A stretch of 64,000 nt of DNA from Vibrio ruber DSM 16370 (lineage in GTDB: Bacteria; Pseudomonadota; Gammaproteobacteria; Enterobacterales; Vibrionaceae), in assembly GCF_900163965.1 (NCBI RefSeq), contig NZ_FULE01000047.1, positions 50,127-114,126 of the forward strand, read 5' to 3'. The translations under genes were made by a program, and so were the position numbers. The stretch's first letter is position 1. Every line of letters begins with the position of its first letter. This document shows, one piece after another, positions 18,729 through 26,810 of this stretch. The notes below the pieces were generated by a model. It had not been told where the DNA came from. It searched no databases and saw nothing but the letters and a program-made list of their open reading frames with translations.

Positions 18729-19622
18729 ATGAAAAATAAATATCTGCTGCTTGCATTAATCGGTTTGATTTGGGGCTCCCAGTTTATATTTCAAAAAATC
18801 GCGCTCACCGCTTTATCACCACAGTTAATCGGCGTCGGTCGGGCTGTGGTCGGCTTCTTAACCCTGTTTATCATTTGTAAAGTGCTGAAGGTTCGATCTC
18901 AGGGGAATACATCCTGGGTTATCTATATGCTTATCGGACTGCTGGAAGCATCGATCCCCTTTACGCTTGTGCCATGGGGACAACAGTATGTGCCTTCCTC
19001 CATCGCTTCGGTATTAATCGGTACCATCCCGTTTTTTGTCATCTTATTTACCCCACTTTTAAGCAGCGGGCGAATCTCACGTGCAAGCATTATGAGTGTT
19101 GTGATTGGATTTCTCGGTCTCTTGTCGCTCTTTGCTCCGGGCATCCTCGAAGGTGAAGGAACCATTAATTTTTGGGGGCCGGTCGCGATTCTTATCGGTG
19201 CTGCTTCTTTCGGTATCGCGCTGTTGCTTCTGTCTAAATGCGGTGATGAGCATCCGCTGATTGTGGCAAGAAATGTCTTGGGTTCGGCCAGCCTGCAAAT
19301 ATTACTGATCACGCTAGTTACCGGCGTTAAACTGCCAAGCAGCGTGACCTCAGATGCGATACTGTCAGTCGCTTATCTGGGCGTGATGTGTGCCGGGTTC
19401 GTCTACTTCTTATACATGATTTTGATTACCGAAGCCGGTCCGATATTTACATCACTGACAAATTACCTCGTCCCCACCTTCGGTGTACTGATTGGGTTTG
19501 TGTTTGCGCAAGAACATGTCGGACTGAACACATGGGTCGCCCTGTTATTGATTCTGGTAGCCGTGGCATTTAATCAGGGGAAAAAGACGGATAAAGCGGA
19601 TAGTCGCCAAGAATACAGTTAA
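18729..19622 (+). CDS. EamA/DMT-family transporter
   Basis: Ten-helix drug/metabolite transporter of 297 residues in the inner membrane. The N-terminus LLLALIGLIWGSQFIFQKIAL and two repeated EamA halves are evident. The start at 18729 has a strong GAGGAGG site immediately after the preceding gene, so the longer frame from 18660 is discarded. Probably exports or imports the metabolite handled by the upstream enzymes; the substrate is unknown. Confidence 0.85.
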   Translation: MKNKYLLLALIGLIWGSQFIFQKIALTALSPQLIGVGRAVVGFLTLFIICKVLKVRSQGNTSWVIYMLIGLLEASIPFTLVPWGQQYVPSSIASVLIGTIPFFVILFTPLLSSGRISRASIMSVVIGFLGLLSLFAPGILEGEGTINFWGPVAILIGAASFGIALLLLSKCGDEHPLIVARNVLGSASLQILLITLVTGVKLPSSVTSDAILSVAYLGVMCAGFVYFLYMILITEAGPIFTSLTNYLVPTFGVLIGFVFAQEHVGLNTWVALLLILVAVAFNQGKKTDKADSRQEYS

Positions 19623-19650
19623 TCAAAAACAAGATGTTCCGTCCGGTGCA

Positions 19651-19682
19651 ATGCCAGTCAGTTTATCTGGCTGGCATTTTTG
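19651..19682 (+). terminator. Terminator after DMT transporter gene
   Basis: ATGCCAG and CTGGCAT form a stem followed by a T run. The remaining 300 bases before the PAAR gene hold no gene that I can support. Confidence 0.7.
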
Positions 19683-19993
19683 GAAACGGGTATACCTTGG
19701 GTTTTGCCATGACCCACTTTGGATATGAACTATTTTCTCGTCTGGGTGGAAACTTAGAGTAATTTATTTGTTCTGGCTGAGCGCTCCTGCTCAGCCCACC
19801 ATAGTACAGATATACCGAAACTGTGGTGCGGGAGATTTATTTTCCCTGTATTACTGTTTCCTCTATTGATAAAGCACACCGTTATTTCGGTCAGCCTCTC
19901 ACTCTCATCAATAGCGTCTTTCCCTTTCTTCTGCTAATTGAGCAATCCTTTTAGAATACACACAGCAAATCAATGAGATAGGTTAAAAGTGTC

Positions 19994-21313
19994 ATGAGTC
20001 AGGATGTGATCACCTTGGACTGTGGAACCACGACAGGGGGCAAAGTCATTACTGGCAGCGGTAACATGAAAGTGAACGGTAAATTAGTTGCATTGGTTGG
20101 CGATATGGCAACCTGCTCCTGTGGCAGCCGAAGCTGTAGCGGTACAGGGCCGATTGTGGCGACATCGCCAAGAAATGCCAATATTTACGGGCAAAAACTG
20201 GCACGTGCCGGAGATTTTGTTGATACAGGCTGTGGGAGTTGTTATGTAAAAGCGAGTCCGTATCAGGTCAGTCTCGGCACGGATACATCCGGCTCAGTCA
20301 ATATCGGGGCGGGGATCAATGTCGGTCAAGGGGTGAATATCAATACCGTTGGTATCAACATGGGCAGCGGGGTGAATATCGGTCGAGGGATGAGCATGAC
20401 CCAAACGTCACAGCCACAGGCAGGCTTAACGACGACCAATGCTGCCGGAATATCGCAGCCGATCCTTTTACCCCCACAGCCGGGTGAGCCGCTTTTTTCG
20501 CTCGACGGGAAAAAGCCCGAGGCAACCGGTGTCACACCGGAAAATCGCTGTGAGATTTTTTGGGATACTTCACAGCAAAAAACCGTCTCGATTGCCGTGT
20601 GTACCTTGGATGAGGCTATTGAGTATCTGCATTTGCTGAAAGTGGAAACACAGCGGCAGATCACCATGATGAGCGGAGAGGTACAAGCCTACCTGTCAAG
20701 CGTGACAAAAGACAGTTACAATGACCTCTCAGGCGGAAAAGATTATGCCGGGCTGGGGTCGGGCATGAAGGCGGCTTATGAAGCGGCCAAAGATTTAGGC
20801 GCGTTCGGTGCCACGGCCAAAGCGATCGATATCAACGGTAAAGCACATATTGTGATTGAGAATTATAAGCCCCGTTATCTGGATTTGGGGATCACATGGA
20901 AAGAAGCCACACCGCAAATGCTCAAAGTCGGTTACGGTTTGAATACATTCAAAGGCAATGCGGCCTTCTTTAAAGGGAATGTGTTTGTTGAGATTGTATT
21001 TAGTGGTGCAGTCAACGGTGTTGATTATATGATGCATCATGAGCAAACCTTAAGTCATGTCGTCGGTCGCTGGCTTGGTGGAGATGTAATCAGAGGCATT
21101 ACGGCTGCGGCAGTAGCACAGGGGTTGGTATTGCTAATCGAGGGTGGTTTATTACTCGTCGGATCAGCATTACCCGTAGCGGCCGCCCTTGGTATATTTG
21201 CTGTTGGGTCGTTTGTTATTGGCAACTATATCAGTAGTCTTGATAAACAATATCACTATACACAGTCGATGAAGGACGAGATTGAGAAACTAATTCATGA
21301 ATACACGGATTAA
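19994..21313 (+). CDS. PAAR-domain T6SS effector, putative membrane-disrupting toxin
   Basis: A 439-residue protein. The first 90 residues form a PAAR-type domain (GKVITGSGNMKVNGKLVALVGD with Cys/His metal-site residues), the sharp tip that caps the VgrG spike. A low-complexity linker (about 95-135) repeats VNIG/INVG-type units. The C-terminal third is unrelated to known enzymes that I can name, but carries a Gly/Ala-rich hydrophobic double helix (about 355-415), as in colicin-like or Tme-type pore-forming effectors. The next gene overlaps by 17 bases and encodes a multi-helix membrane protein, as expected for immunity to an inner-membrane toxin. No other T6SS gene is in the window. Confidence 0.78.
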   Translation: MSQDVITLDCGTTTGGKVITGSGNMKVNGKLVALVGDMATCSCGSRSCSGTGPIVATSPRNANIYGQKLARAGDFVDTGCGSCYVKASPYQVSLGTDTSGSVNIGAGINVGQGVNINTVGINMGSGVNIGRGMSMTQTSQPQAGLTTTNAAGISQPILLPPQPGEPLFSLDGKKPEATGVTPENRCEIFWDTSQQKTVSIAVCTLDEAIEYLHLLKVETQRQITMMSGEVQAYLSSVTKDSYNDLSGGKDYAGLGSGMKAAYEAAKDLGAFGATAKAIDINGKAHIVIENYKPRYLDLGITWKEATPQMLKVGYGLNTFKGNAAFFKGNVFVEIVFSGAVNGVDYMMHHEQTLSHVVGRWLGGDVIRGITAAAVAQGLVLLIEGGLLLVGSALPVAAALGIFAVGSFVIGNYISSLDKQYHYTQSMKDEIEKLIHEYTD

Positions 21314-21737
21314 ATTGAGATTAAAGGCGTTAGGAGCAATCATCATTTCAGTTGCTTTGACTGGTTTTGGGATTTATAGAGTTCATGATTTTATGGATGG
21401 ATATCATGCAGTCGGAGGCAACCCCATCATCACTGTTTATGGCATGTTGAACAATGTCTCTAATTTTGTGTGGGTGGGAATTTGTTTTCCTCTTGGTCTC
21501 TTTGGATTATTTACACTAATCACCGCCTGTCAGCTGTCCCGTTTAATCCTTCCCTCGATGGGGGTATTGGCGGCTATCGGTTTTGTGATCGGCTTTGTCT
21601 ACCACACCAAACTCACGCACAAAGTTGAAGAATACGGTTATATCGAATGTACCCGGCTGCATCATATTGCTCTGCGTGAATCCCATCGAGTTTATGTGCT
21701 GCCGCCAACGACTTGCAAAGAGGCAGCAAAACATTGA
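21297..21737 (+). CDS. Putative immunity protein, DUF1240-like membrane protein
   Basis: A 146-residue protein with three or four membrane helices (about 11-30, 50-78, 82-102). It resembles the DUF1240 group of small membrane proteins often found beside polymorphic toxins. It starts inside the last codons of the PAAR effector gene, so translation is coupled. The position and topology suggest that it protects against the pore-forming C-terminus of that effector (inference). Confidence 0.65.
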   Translation: MNTRIKLRLKALGAIIISVALTGFGIYRVHDFMDGYHAVGGNPIITVYGMLNNVSNFVWVGICFPLGLFGLFTLITACQLSRLILPSMGVLAAIGFVIGFVYHTKLTHKVEEYGYIECTRLHHIALRESHRVYVLPPTTCKEAAKH

Positions 21738-22455
21738 GGGTGAGAAGGCATGTATCTTAACGGCAGAGATTTTGGTGATGACGTGGTTGCTGACACTCCT
21801 ATATTTCTAATGCTCACTCAACTTATCTTCTCTTTCTTACTGTAACAACACCACTTGTTTAAACCTTGTTGAATCAGTTCTGGAGACCATAACTTTGCAT
21901 ATTTTTCAAATGTATAGAATGTATTGCAGAACTTGCAGGCTGTTTCTAGGGGCTGCTGATATTTCGTGGTTGAATTTTGTTCAATCTGAACGAGTATTGA
22001 TCGCGGCGCGGGTCATGCCGCTTAGCCATCCTAGGTCAATGACCCGCAACAAAGAGCAAGCCCCTATCTTACTTTCGAAACGTATAAAGAATTCGATACC
22101 AAGTAACCGATTTTGGATTCTTACACATTGATAGGATCGTTCCATGGATCCTGTAATTCATGCTGATCGACATTCCCCCCTTTAGTACAGCGATTCCTTT
22201 CTCATTTTTCTATACCTTGCCATACGTGCCACACTGACTATCTGCCTTACTTTTTATTTATAAAAATCTTAATATTTTGCCATTTATTTCCCATTAGATA
22301 TCAAATAAATCATATATAAACTGGACGTGCCAATATTTAATTGTTGAAAAAATGAACAACTCCCCTAGCTTTTGTAGTAGACCACATATGCACCAATGCG
22401 CATTATTGGTGGTGCCAATGTGATGTTAATGCTCAAAACACATAATGGAGTGATT
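21738..22455. other. Intergenic region with MITE-like repeat
   Basis: About 700 bases without a supported gene. It holds the repeat copy at 21946-22047 and AT-rich DNA leading to the PETase-like gene. No promoter assigned. Confidence 0.5.
21946..22047 (+). repeat. MITE-like dispersed repeat, copy 1
   Basis: About 100 bases beginning CTAGGGGCTG and containing TTCGTGGTTGAATTTTG and GTATTGATCGCGGCGC. It matches, in reverse orientation, the sequence at 36193-36292 at over 80 percent by eye. Both ends carry TAGGGG-like bases. It could be a MITE or an IS end remnant. Confidence 0.65.
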
Positions 22456-23349
22456 ATGAATGTTTTAACGAAAGGTAAGCTAGCATTGGGAATCATAGTC
22501 GTATTTTTTTCCTCGCCAATTTTTGCGTTGCCATGTTCGGACTGTGCCAATGGGTTTGAACGTGGCCCGGTTCCTCGAATGGATCAGTTAGAAGCCAGCC
22601 GGGGACCTTATTCGGTCAACACTATCAATGTTTCCAGACTCGCCAGAGGATTTGGTGGAGGAACGATTCATTACTCGACGGAATCGGGAGGACAGCAAGG
22701 AATTATTGCGGTAGTTCCGGGCTATGTTTCATTTGAAAGTAGTATTCAATGGTGGGGATCGCGTCTGGCATCCTGGGGCTTTACCGTAATTACCATAGAT
22801 ACGAATACAATTTATGATCAACCCGATAACCGGGCAAATCAGCTCAGTGCGGCAATCGACTATGTGATTGATAAAAATAATGACCGAAGCTCTCCGATAT
22901 ATGGATTAGTGGATCCAAACCGAGTGGGTGTCATTGGATGGTCTATGGGTGGTGGTGGAGCCCTCAAACTGGCAACAGACAGAAAGATTGATGCAGTGAT
23001 CCCTCAAGCACCTTGGTATGTCGGATTAAGCCGTTTTTCCAGTATTACTTCACCGACCATGATCATTGCATGTCAAGCCGATGCTGTAGCACCAGTGGGT
23101 ATACATGCTTCCCGATTTTATAATCAAATCCCGGAAACCACGCCAAAAGCATTTTTTGAAATTGCCTTAGGCAGTCATTTTTGTGCGAATACCGGGTACC
23201 CTAACGAAGATATTTTAGGGCGCAATGGTGTTGCATGGATGAAGCGCTTTATTGATAAAGATAAACGCTATAATCAATTTTTATGCGGACAAAACTTTGA
23301 CCGCAGTTACAGAGTGAGTGAATATCGAGATAACTGCGATTACAACTAG
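22456..23349 (+). CDS. Secreted PETase-like polyester hydrolase (cutinase family)
   Basis: An exported alpha/beta-hydrolase of 297 residues with a signal peptide (about 1-24, ending PIFA). It aligns by eye along its length with Ideonella PETase. Shared features: RGP.P....LEAS.GP, VPGYxxxxSSIxWWGxRLAS, ITIDTNT..DQP, nucleophile GWSMGGGG, QAPW, acid in ACQADAVAP and His in GSHFCAN. Four C-terminal cysteines match both PETase disulfides (IAC/FCA and FLC/DNC). At the PETase-specific Ser214 and Ser238 positions it has His and Phe, as in ordinary cutinases. It resembles the PET6 enzyme of V. gazogenes. Start chosen at 22456, with GGAG upstream. Natural substrates are probably polyesters such as cutin. 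Confidence 0.92.
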   Translation: MNVLTKGKLALGIIVVFFSSPIFALPCSDCANGFERGPVPRMDQLEASRGPYSVNTINVSRLARGFGGGTIHYSTESGGQQGIIAVVPGYVSFESSIQWWGSRLASWGFTVITIDTNTIYDQPDNRANQLSAAIDYVIDKNNDRSSPIYGLVDPNRVGVIGWSMGGGGALKLATDRKIDAVIPQAPWYVGLSRFSSITSPTMIIACQADAVAPVGIHASRFYNQIPETTPKAFFEIALGSHFCANTGYPNEDILGRNGVAWMKRFIDKDKRYNQFLCGQNFDRSYRVSEYRDNCDYN

Positions 23350-23387
23350 CAGTGTATATAACTCATTGTAAATAGATGATTATTTAA

Positions 23388-23416
23388 AGTCAGAACACGT
23401 ATGTTCTGACTTTTTT
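23388..23416 (+). terminator. Terminator of PETase-like gene
   Basis: AGTCAGAACA..TGTTCTGACT stem followed by six T residues. The next 400 bases (to 23829) hold no gene that I can support. Confidence 0.85.
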
Positions 23417-23829
23417 ATGCGCTGAATAAGCAGAATTTTACGCCCTGCCGTTTTTGAACATTTGGTAAACACTTCAACCATACATGTCGATATTTCATTT
23501 GACGGGAAGTGGACAACAGATGATGGGTTTTAGGACAGTTTATCTTTGGTACTCATCAAAAAGTTACTGTTGTACGAAAATTTCATTCTGTCAGAGGCAC
23601 TGTGCACCTTCTTCTCGACTCAGAACTGAATACCAGGTCTCTCGATAGCGTTTAAGAGCATGATTGGTTCGCGGCTCCCTTTATTCCAGAGCTATATTGG
23701 TGATCACAATGTTGATGCATCAACACACGCAACTCATCTTTGGACAGAAATGAGGTAGAACTATTACTCTAACTCGTTTCTGTCAGATTAGGAAAAGTAG
23801 GTTGATTCCTTGATCGTTTATTACAAATT

Positions 23830-24465
23830 TTATATCGACGCATAGTTCGAGTGCAGACGCACTTTTTTACCAAATTCGTCACTGACTATATCCAAGAAAA
23901 ATTCAATCAGTACTTTGCAGATTCTGACTGTAACTTTTGGCACAACTTTACCAGTATGAGGAGTCAAAATACCATGAGCAAATACGTGTCGAATAGCAGA
24001 GAACAAATAGCTTACGTCATAGCTACCTAGTGGATTGGCTAAATAGTCACTGATGGCTAATTGATGTGAGCTGTTTACATGTAACTTTAGTTCTGTGAAA
24101 AACTTAAAGCACTGTTGATTATTCAGTTTGCTCTTAAGTGATGTCAATTTTACAACGTCATAATGTGGTACTAGGTGAAGATTTCTTTGGATAGGGTGAC
24201 CAATCTTAATGTTGTGCAGACTAAAATATGACTCTACGACACCCCACGCCATCACGGTTTTCATCAATTGCGCGTAACCATCTGATGTATTCTGAGTTCT
24301 ACCATTAATTGCAACAGTAGATAGATCAGCAGTCAATGAGTACCTTGCACCAAAGCGATAAGCATCCCCATGTGTAGCAGATGGATGAAATCCAAAGCTA
24401 GCAAAACCGTATGAACTTTCTAACTTACAGAATTTAGACCACTCTGATACTTCTGTCGGTGTCAT
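23830..24465 (-). CDS. Hypothetical protein, possible integron cassette gene
   Basis: A 211-residue protein that I do not recognise. It has no signal peptide or membrane segment. A His-rich middle (HNIKIGHPIQRNLHLVPHYDVV) and a C-terminal helical part (YLFSAIRHVFAHGILTPHTG) are the notable features; the R..FAHG pattern is reminiscent of HEPN-like RNase motifs, but this is weak. The ATG at 24465 has GGAG at a good distance; a TTG at 24480 is not needed. It lies directly behind an attC-like site in cassette orientation. Confidence 0.55.
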   Translation of the reverse strand: MTPTEVSEWSKFCKLESSYGFASFGFHPSATHGDAYRFGARYSLTADLSTVAINGRTQNTSDGYAQLMKTVMAWGVVESYFSLHNIKIGHPIQRNLHLVPHYDVVKLTSLKSKLNNQQCFKFFTELKLHVNSSHQLAISDYLANPLGSYDVSYLFSAIRHVFAHGILTPHTGKVVPKVTVRICKVLIEFFLDIVSDEFGKKVRLHSNYASI

Positions 24466-24483
24466 ATGTACTCCAATCAAAAT

Positions 24484-24561
24484 TTATAACGCCGCCATAA
24501 ACGGCGCGAGCTTGCGAGCGTCCGACGATCATAGGGAGCGAATTTAATGGCCTTGTTACAA
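24484..24561 (-). other. attC-like site (integron cassette junction)
   Basis: On the minus strand the outer boxes are TTGTAAC and GTTATAA, which pair with each other allowing one G-T. The inner arms share GGCCAT/ATGGC, and an imperfect palindrome of about 78 bases lies between two genes of the same strand. It begins five bases after the upstream stop, as cassettes do. The outer boxes deviate from the canonical GTTRRRY, and no integron integrase gene is in the window. Confidence 0.5.
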
Positions 24562-24566
24562 GGCAT

Positions 24567-25160
24567 TTACTTAAAACCCATATATGCAGCGACAGCAAGA
24601 AACACCAAGCCACCGACAACGCGCACCACCCAAGGATGCTTAATGAACTCAGCCGCTACCGTGAAAGCAGTACCAACTCCAGGGCCAGTGGAAATATATG
24701 AGTTGGTCACATCTTTCCCGCATTCATTTATTTCGTAGTCACTATATCCATGCCCTGTACTTATTAGAACAACGCTGGAGCTTGTACGATTAAACTCTTG
24801 AACTTCTTTGTAGCTCTCATCTTGTACAATTTTCAGTTCTTCTTCATGCATTTTTTCTGTTTCATTTATCTTAATCTGCGTGATTTCATTTGGCGGCAAT
24901 ATATTTCCATCGTAATAGATGGGCTTGCCAAGCTTATATGGTTTAACAAGTTTCTTCTTAAGGTCGGAAGCTGACAGATCTTTGAATATGCAGAACCAGC
25001 CTTTTGAACTTCTAGTTTTTATCGTTACGTGAAAATAGCTCATTGTTGACTTGCCTTGTAACAGTGTCTTTTCAGCAGACATTGTCTTTATAATATTTCC
25101 ATAAAATACAGACGTCATAGCAGCAACATACTGTTCTATAGGTCTTATTCTTCCTTCCAC
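24567..25160 (-). CDS. Hypothetical protein with C-terminal membrane anchor
   Basis: Up to 197 residues, family unknown. A mostly polar body ends in one hydrophobic segment (WVVRVVGGLVFLAVAAYMGF). A region around residues 80-120 is rich in Lys/Glu. The GTG start is uncertain; internal ATGs exist at residues 15, 27 and 40. It lies just upstream of the attC-like site and is probably the first of two cassette genes. Confidence 0.5.
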   Translation of the reverse strand: MEGRIRPIEQYVAAMTSVFYGNIIKTMSAEKTLLQGKSTMSYFHVTIKTRSSKGWFCIFKDLSASDLKKKLVKPYKLGKPIYYDGNILPPNEITQIKINETEKMHEEELKIVQDESYKEVQEFNRTSSSVVLISTGHGYSDYEINECGKDVTNSYISTGPGVGTAFTVAAEFIKHPWVVRVVGGLVFLAVAAYMGFK

Positions 25161-25366
25161 TCATAAATTGCAGAACATGTCTGTATAATTATAAGTGCTC
25201 AACTAGGCTCATAATCTGCTATTAGTATAAGTAGGTCAAGAACTGACATGAGAATGTGGTCAGGAATCCTGAGCTAAAGAGTTTTGGGGCAAAAACATTT
25301 TAAGTACACACCATACTTCGAACCGCCCTTGCATTGCCAACAATACTACAAGCCATCACACTACCG

Positions 25367-25543
25367 TTAAAAGCTCTCCAGATACCGTTTAAGGGCACGA
25401 TATTGGCTGTAAGTAGTTCGATAAGGCGCACCAAGGCATGCTGTAAATGCCAGCAACGATAAGAAGTTGGTAGCCCAACCGCCCCCTTTCACTCGCTCAT
25501 ACTGAACCAATAGCGCAATCAGTTGGGGGCATACTAAATCCAT
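25367..25543 (-). CDS. Small hypothetical protein next to recombinase remnant
   Basis: A 58-residue frame starting MDLVCPQLIALLVQYERVKG with AAGG upstream, 11 bases after the stop of the recombinase fragment. It has two weakly hydrophobic stretches. No family recognised; it may belong to the same degraded mobile element. Confidence 0.4.
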   Translation of the reverse strand: MDLVCPQLIALLVQYERVKGGGWATNFLSLLAFTACLGAPYRTTYSQYRALKRYLESF

Positions 25544-25554
25544 AACCTTATGCC

Positions 25555-25713
25555 TCAACGATAGGTCGATGGTTGCCAAGGCTGTACCTGCGCTACAATT
25601 GGCTCCACCTCCACATTGTACTCTTCAATTTTTGCTTTTAACTGAGCAATATCAAAGCAACCACCATAGGTATCATCGGTGATATTGCCGTTCTTATGTC
25701 CCACCAACTGCAG
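25555..25713 (-). pseudogene. Truncated tyrosine recombinase (C-terminal fragment)
   Basis: Fifty-two codons read without interruption: QLVGHKNGNITDDTYGG followed by a helical tail and stop. The GH...T...Y pattern is the last catalytic box of phage-type tyrosine recombinases, including the Tyr nucleophile. The rest of the gene is missing: coding sequence stops at the CTGCAG where the GGACACAC boundary repeat begins. This marks a mobile-element scar. Confidence 0.7.
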
Positions 25714-25768
25714 TGCTTATCAGGACACACACCTTAAAGTGCGTCATATTTCGGAGCCGGAGGCTGCA
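25714..25768. repeat. Boundary motif plus end fragment of the structured repeat
   Basis: GCTTATCAGGACACACACC is followed by GTGCGTCATATTTCGG and GCCGGAGGCTG, which also form the unit junction at 53207-53231. It abuts the truncated recombinase. The following 138 bases to the nucleotidyltransferase gene show nothing else. Confidence 0.7.
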
Positions 25769-25906
25769 ACAAGACAAACCACTAAAACCGAACCCCGTCG
25801 CATTTCCCCTAGACAACGCCACTAATACCATGACAAACAGTGTTTTTTGCCGCTCGCTTCTTTTATCCTATGAGCCATTCAATCCACACAGACCGAATAT
25901 TGCTTT

Positions 25907-26785
25907 ATGAAAACATCTCTCGACCATTTGCCTGAATCCAAACAGCAGGAGCTTGCTACCATATCGGCCATTCTGCGCGATACGCTGGAAGACTATCTTC
26001 AGGGCAAAACAGCGAGTAAAAGCGAGTTTCGGATTGTGAAAATCATTCTGTTCGGCAGCCACGCCAAAGGCACTTGGGTCAACGATCCGATCAATGGCTA
26101 TATCAGTGACTACGATATTCTGGTGATTGTGAATAAAGCCGCGCTGGTTGAAGAAGATGTCGTCTGGCAACGCGCCAAAGAGCAGATCGACCGTAAAGTC
26201 ACTTCGGCACCGCTGGGATTGATTGTCCATGATTTGCAGGAAGTCAACGAGCGGCTACAACAGGGGCATTATTTCTTCAAAGATATCCGCGAAGAAGGGA
26301 TTGAACTGTTTGCCGCCACCCCAAAACCGCTGGCAGAACCGGGGGATCTAACCGAAGCAGAAAAGCAGGAAATTGCCCGTAAGCATTATGAACAGTGGTT
26401 TACGAGTGCCAACGAGTTTTTCCTTTATTTTCATCCGATGGTTAAAAATGGTCATTTAAAAACAGCATCCTTTCAGCTTCACCAAGTCACGGAAAAATTG
26501 TTTGCCTGTACCCTACTCACCTGCACCAATTATTTACCCAAATCCCACAATATCGAAAAACTGGGGAAACTATGCGCCCAAATCGATGCTGAATTTGCAA
26601 CGATTTTCCCGCTCGACAACAAATTCCACCGCCGCTGCTTCCGCCGCCTGCAACGCGCCTATATCGAAGCCCGCTACTCGGAGCATTATGAGATCACCGA
26701 GGAAGAATTGGCATATCTGGAAACAGAAGTGCAGCGGTTGAAAGGATTGGTGGAACGGGTTTGTTTGAAAAGAATAATTCACTAA
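25907..26785 (+). CDS. Nucleotidyltransferase-HEPN fusion protein
   Basis: A 292-residue fusion. The N-terminal MNT nucleotidyltransferase domain has FGSHAKG (the GSxxxG loop) and the metal-binding pair in SDYDILV. The C-terminal half is a HEPN domain of four helices, with the conserved RRLQRAYIEARYSEHYEIT motif. Separate MNT and HEPN proteins form toxin-antitoxin pairs in which the MNT partner AMPylates the HEPN RNase. In this fused form the role is unknown. It is followed after 25 bases by an RNA 2'-phosphotransferase, which suggests an RNA-modification or RNA-damage theme. Confidence 0.8.
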   Translation: MKTSLDHLPESKQQELATISAILRDTLEDYLQGKTASKSEFRIVKIILFGSHAKGTWVNDPINGYISDYDILVIVNKAALVEEDVVWQRAKEQIDRKVTSAPLGLIVHDLQEVNERLQQGHYFFKDIREEGIELFAATPKPLAEPGDLTEAEKQEIARKHYEQWFTSANEFFLYFHPMVKNGHLKTASFQLHQVTEKLFACTLLTCTNYLPKSHNIEKLGKLCAQIDAEFATIFPLDNKFHRRCFRRLQRAYIEARYSEHYEITEEELAYLETEVQRLKGLVERVCLKRIIH

Positions 26786-26810
26786 CTTGAATATGTAATA
26801 GAGAAAATAT

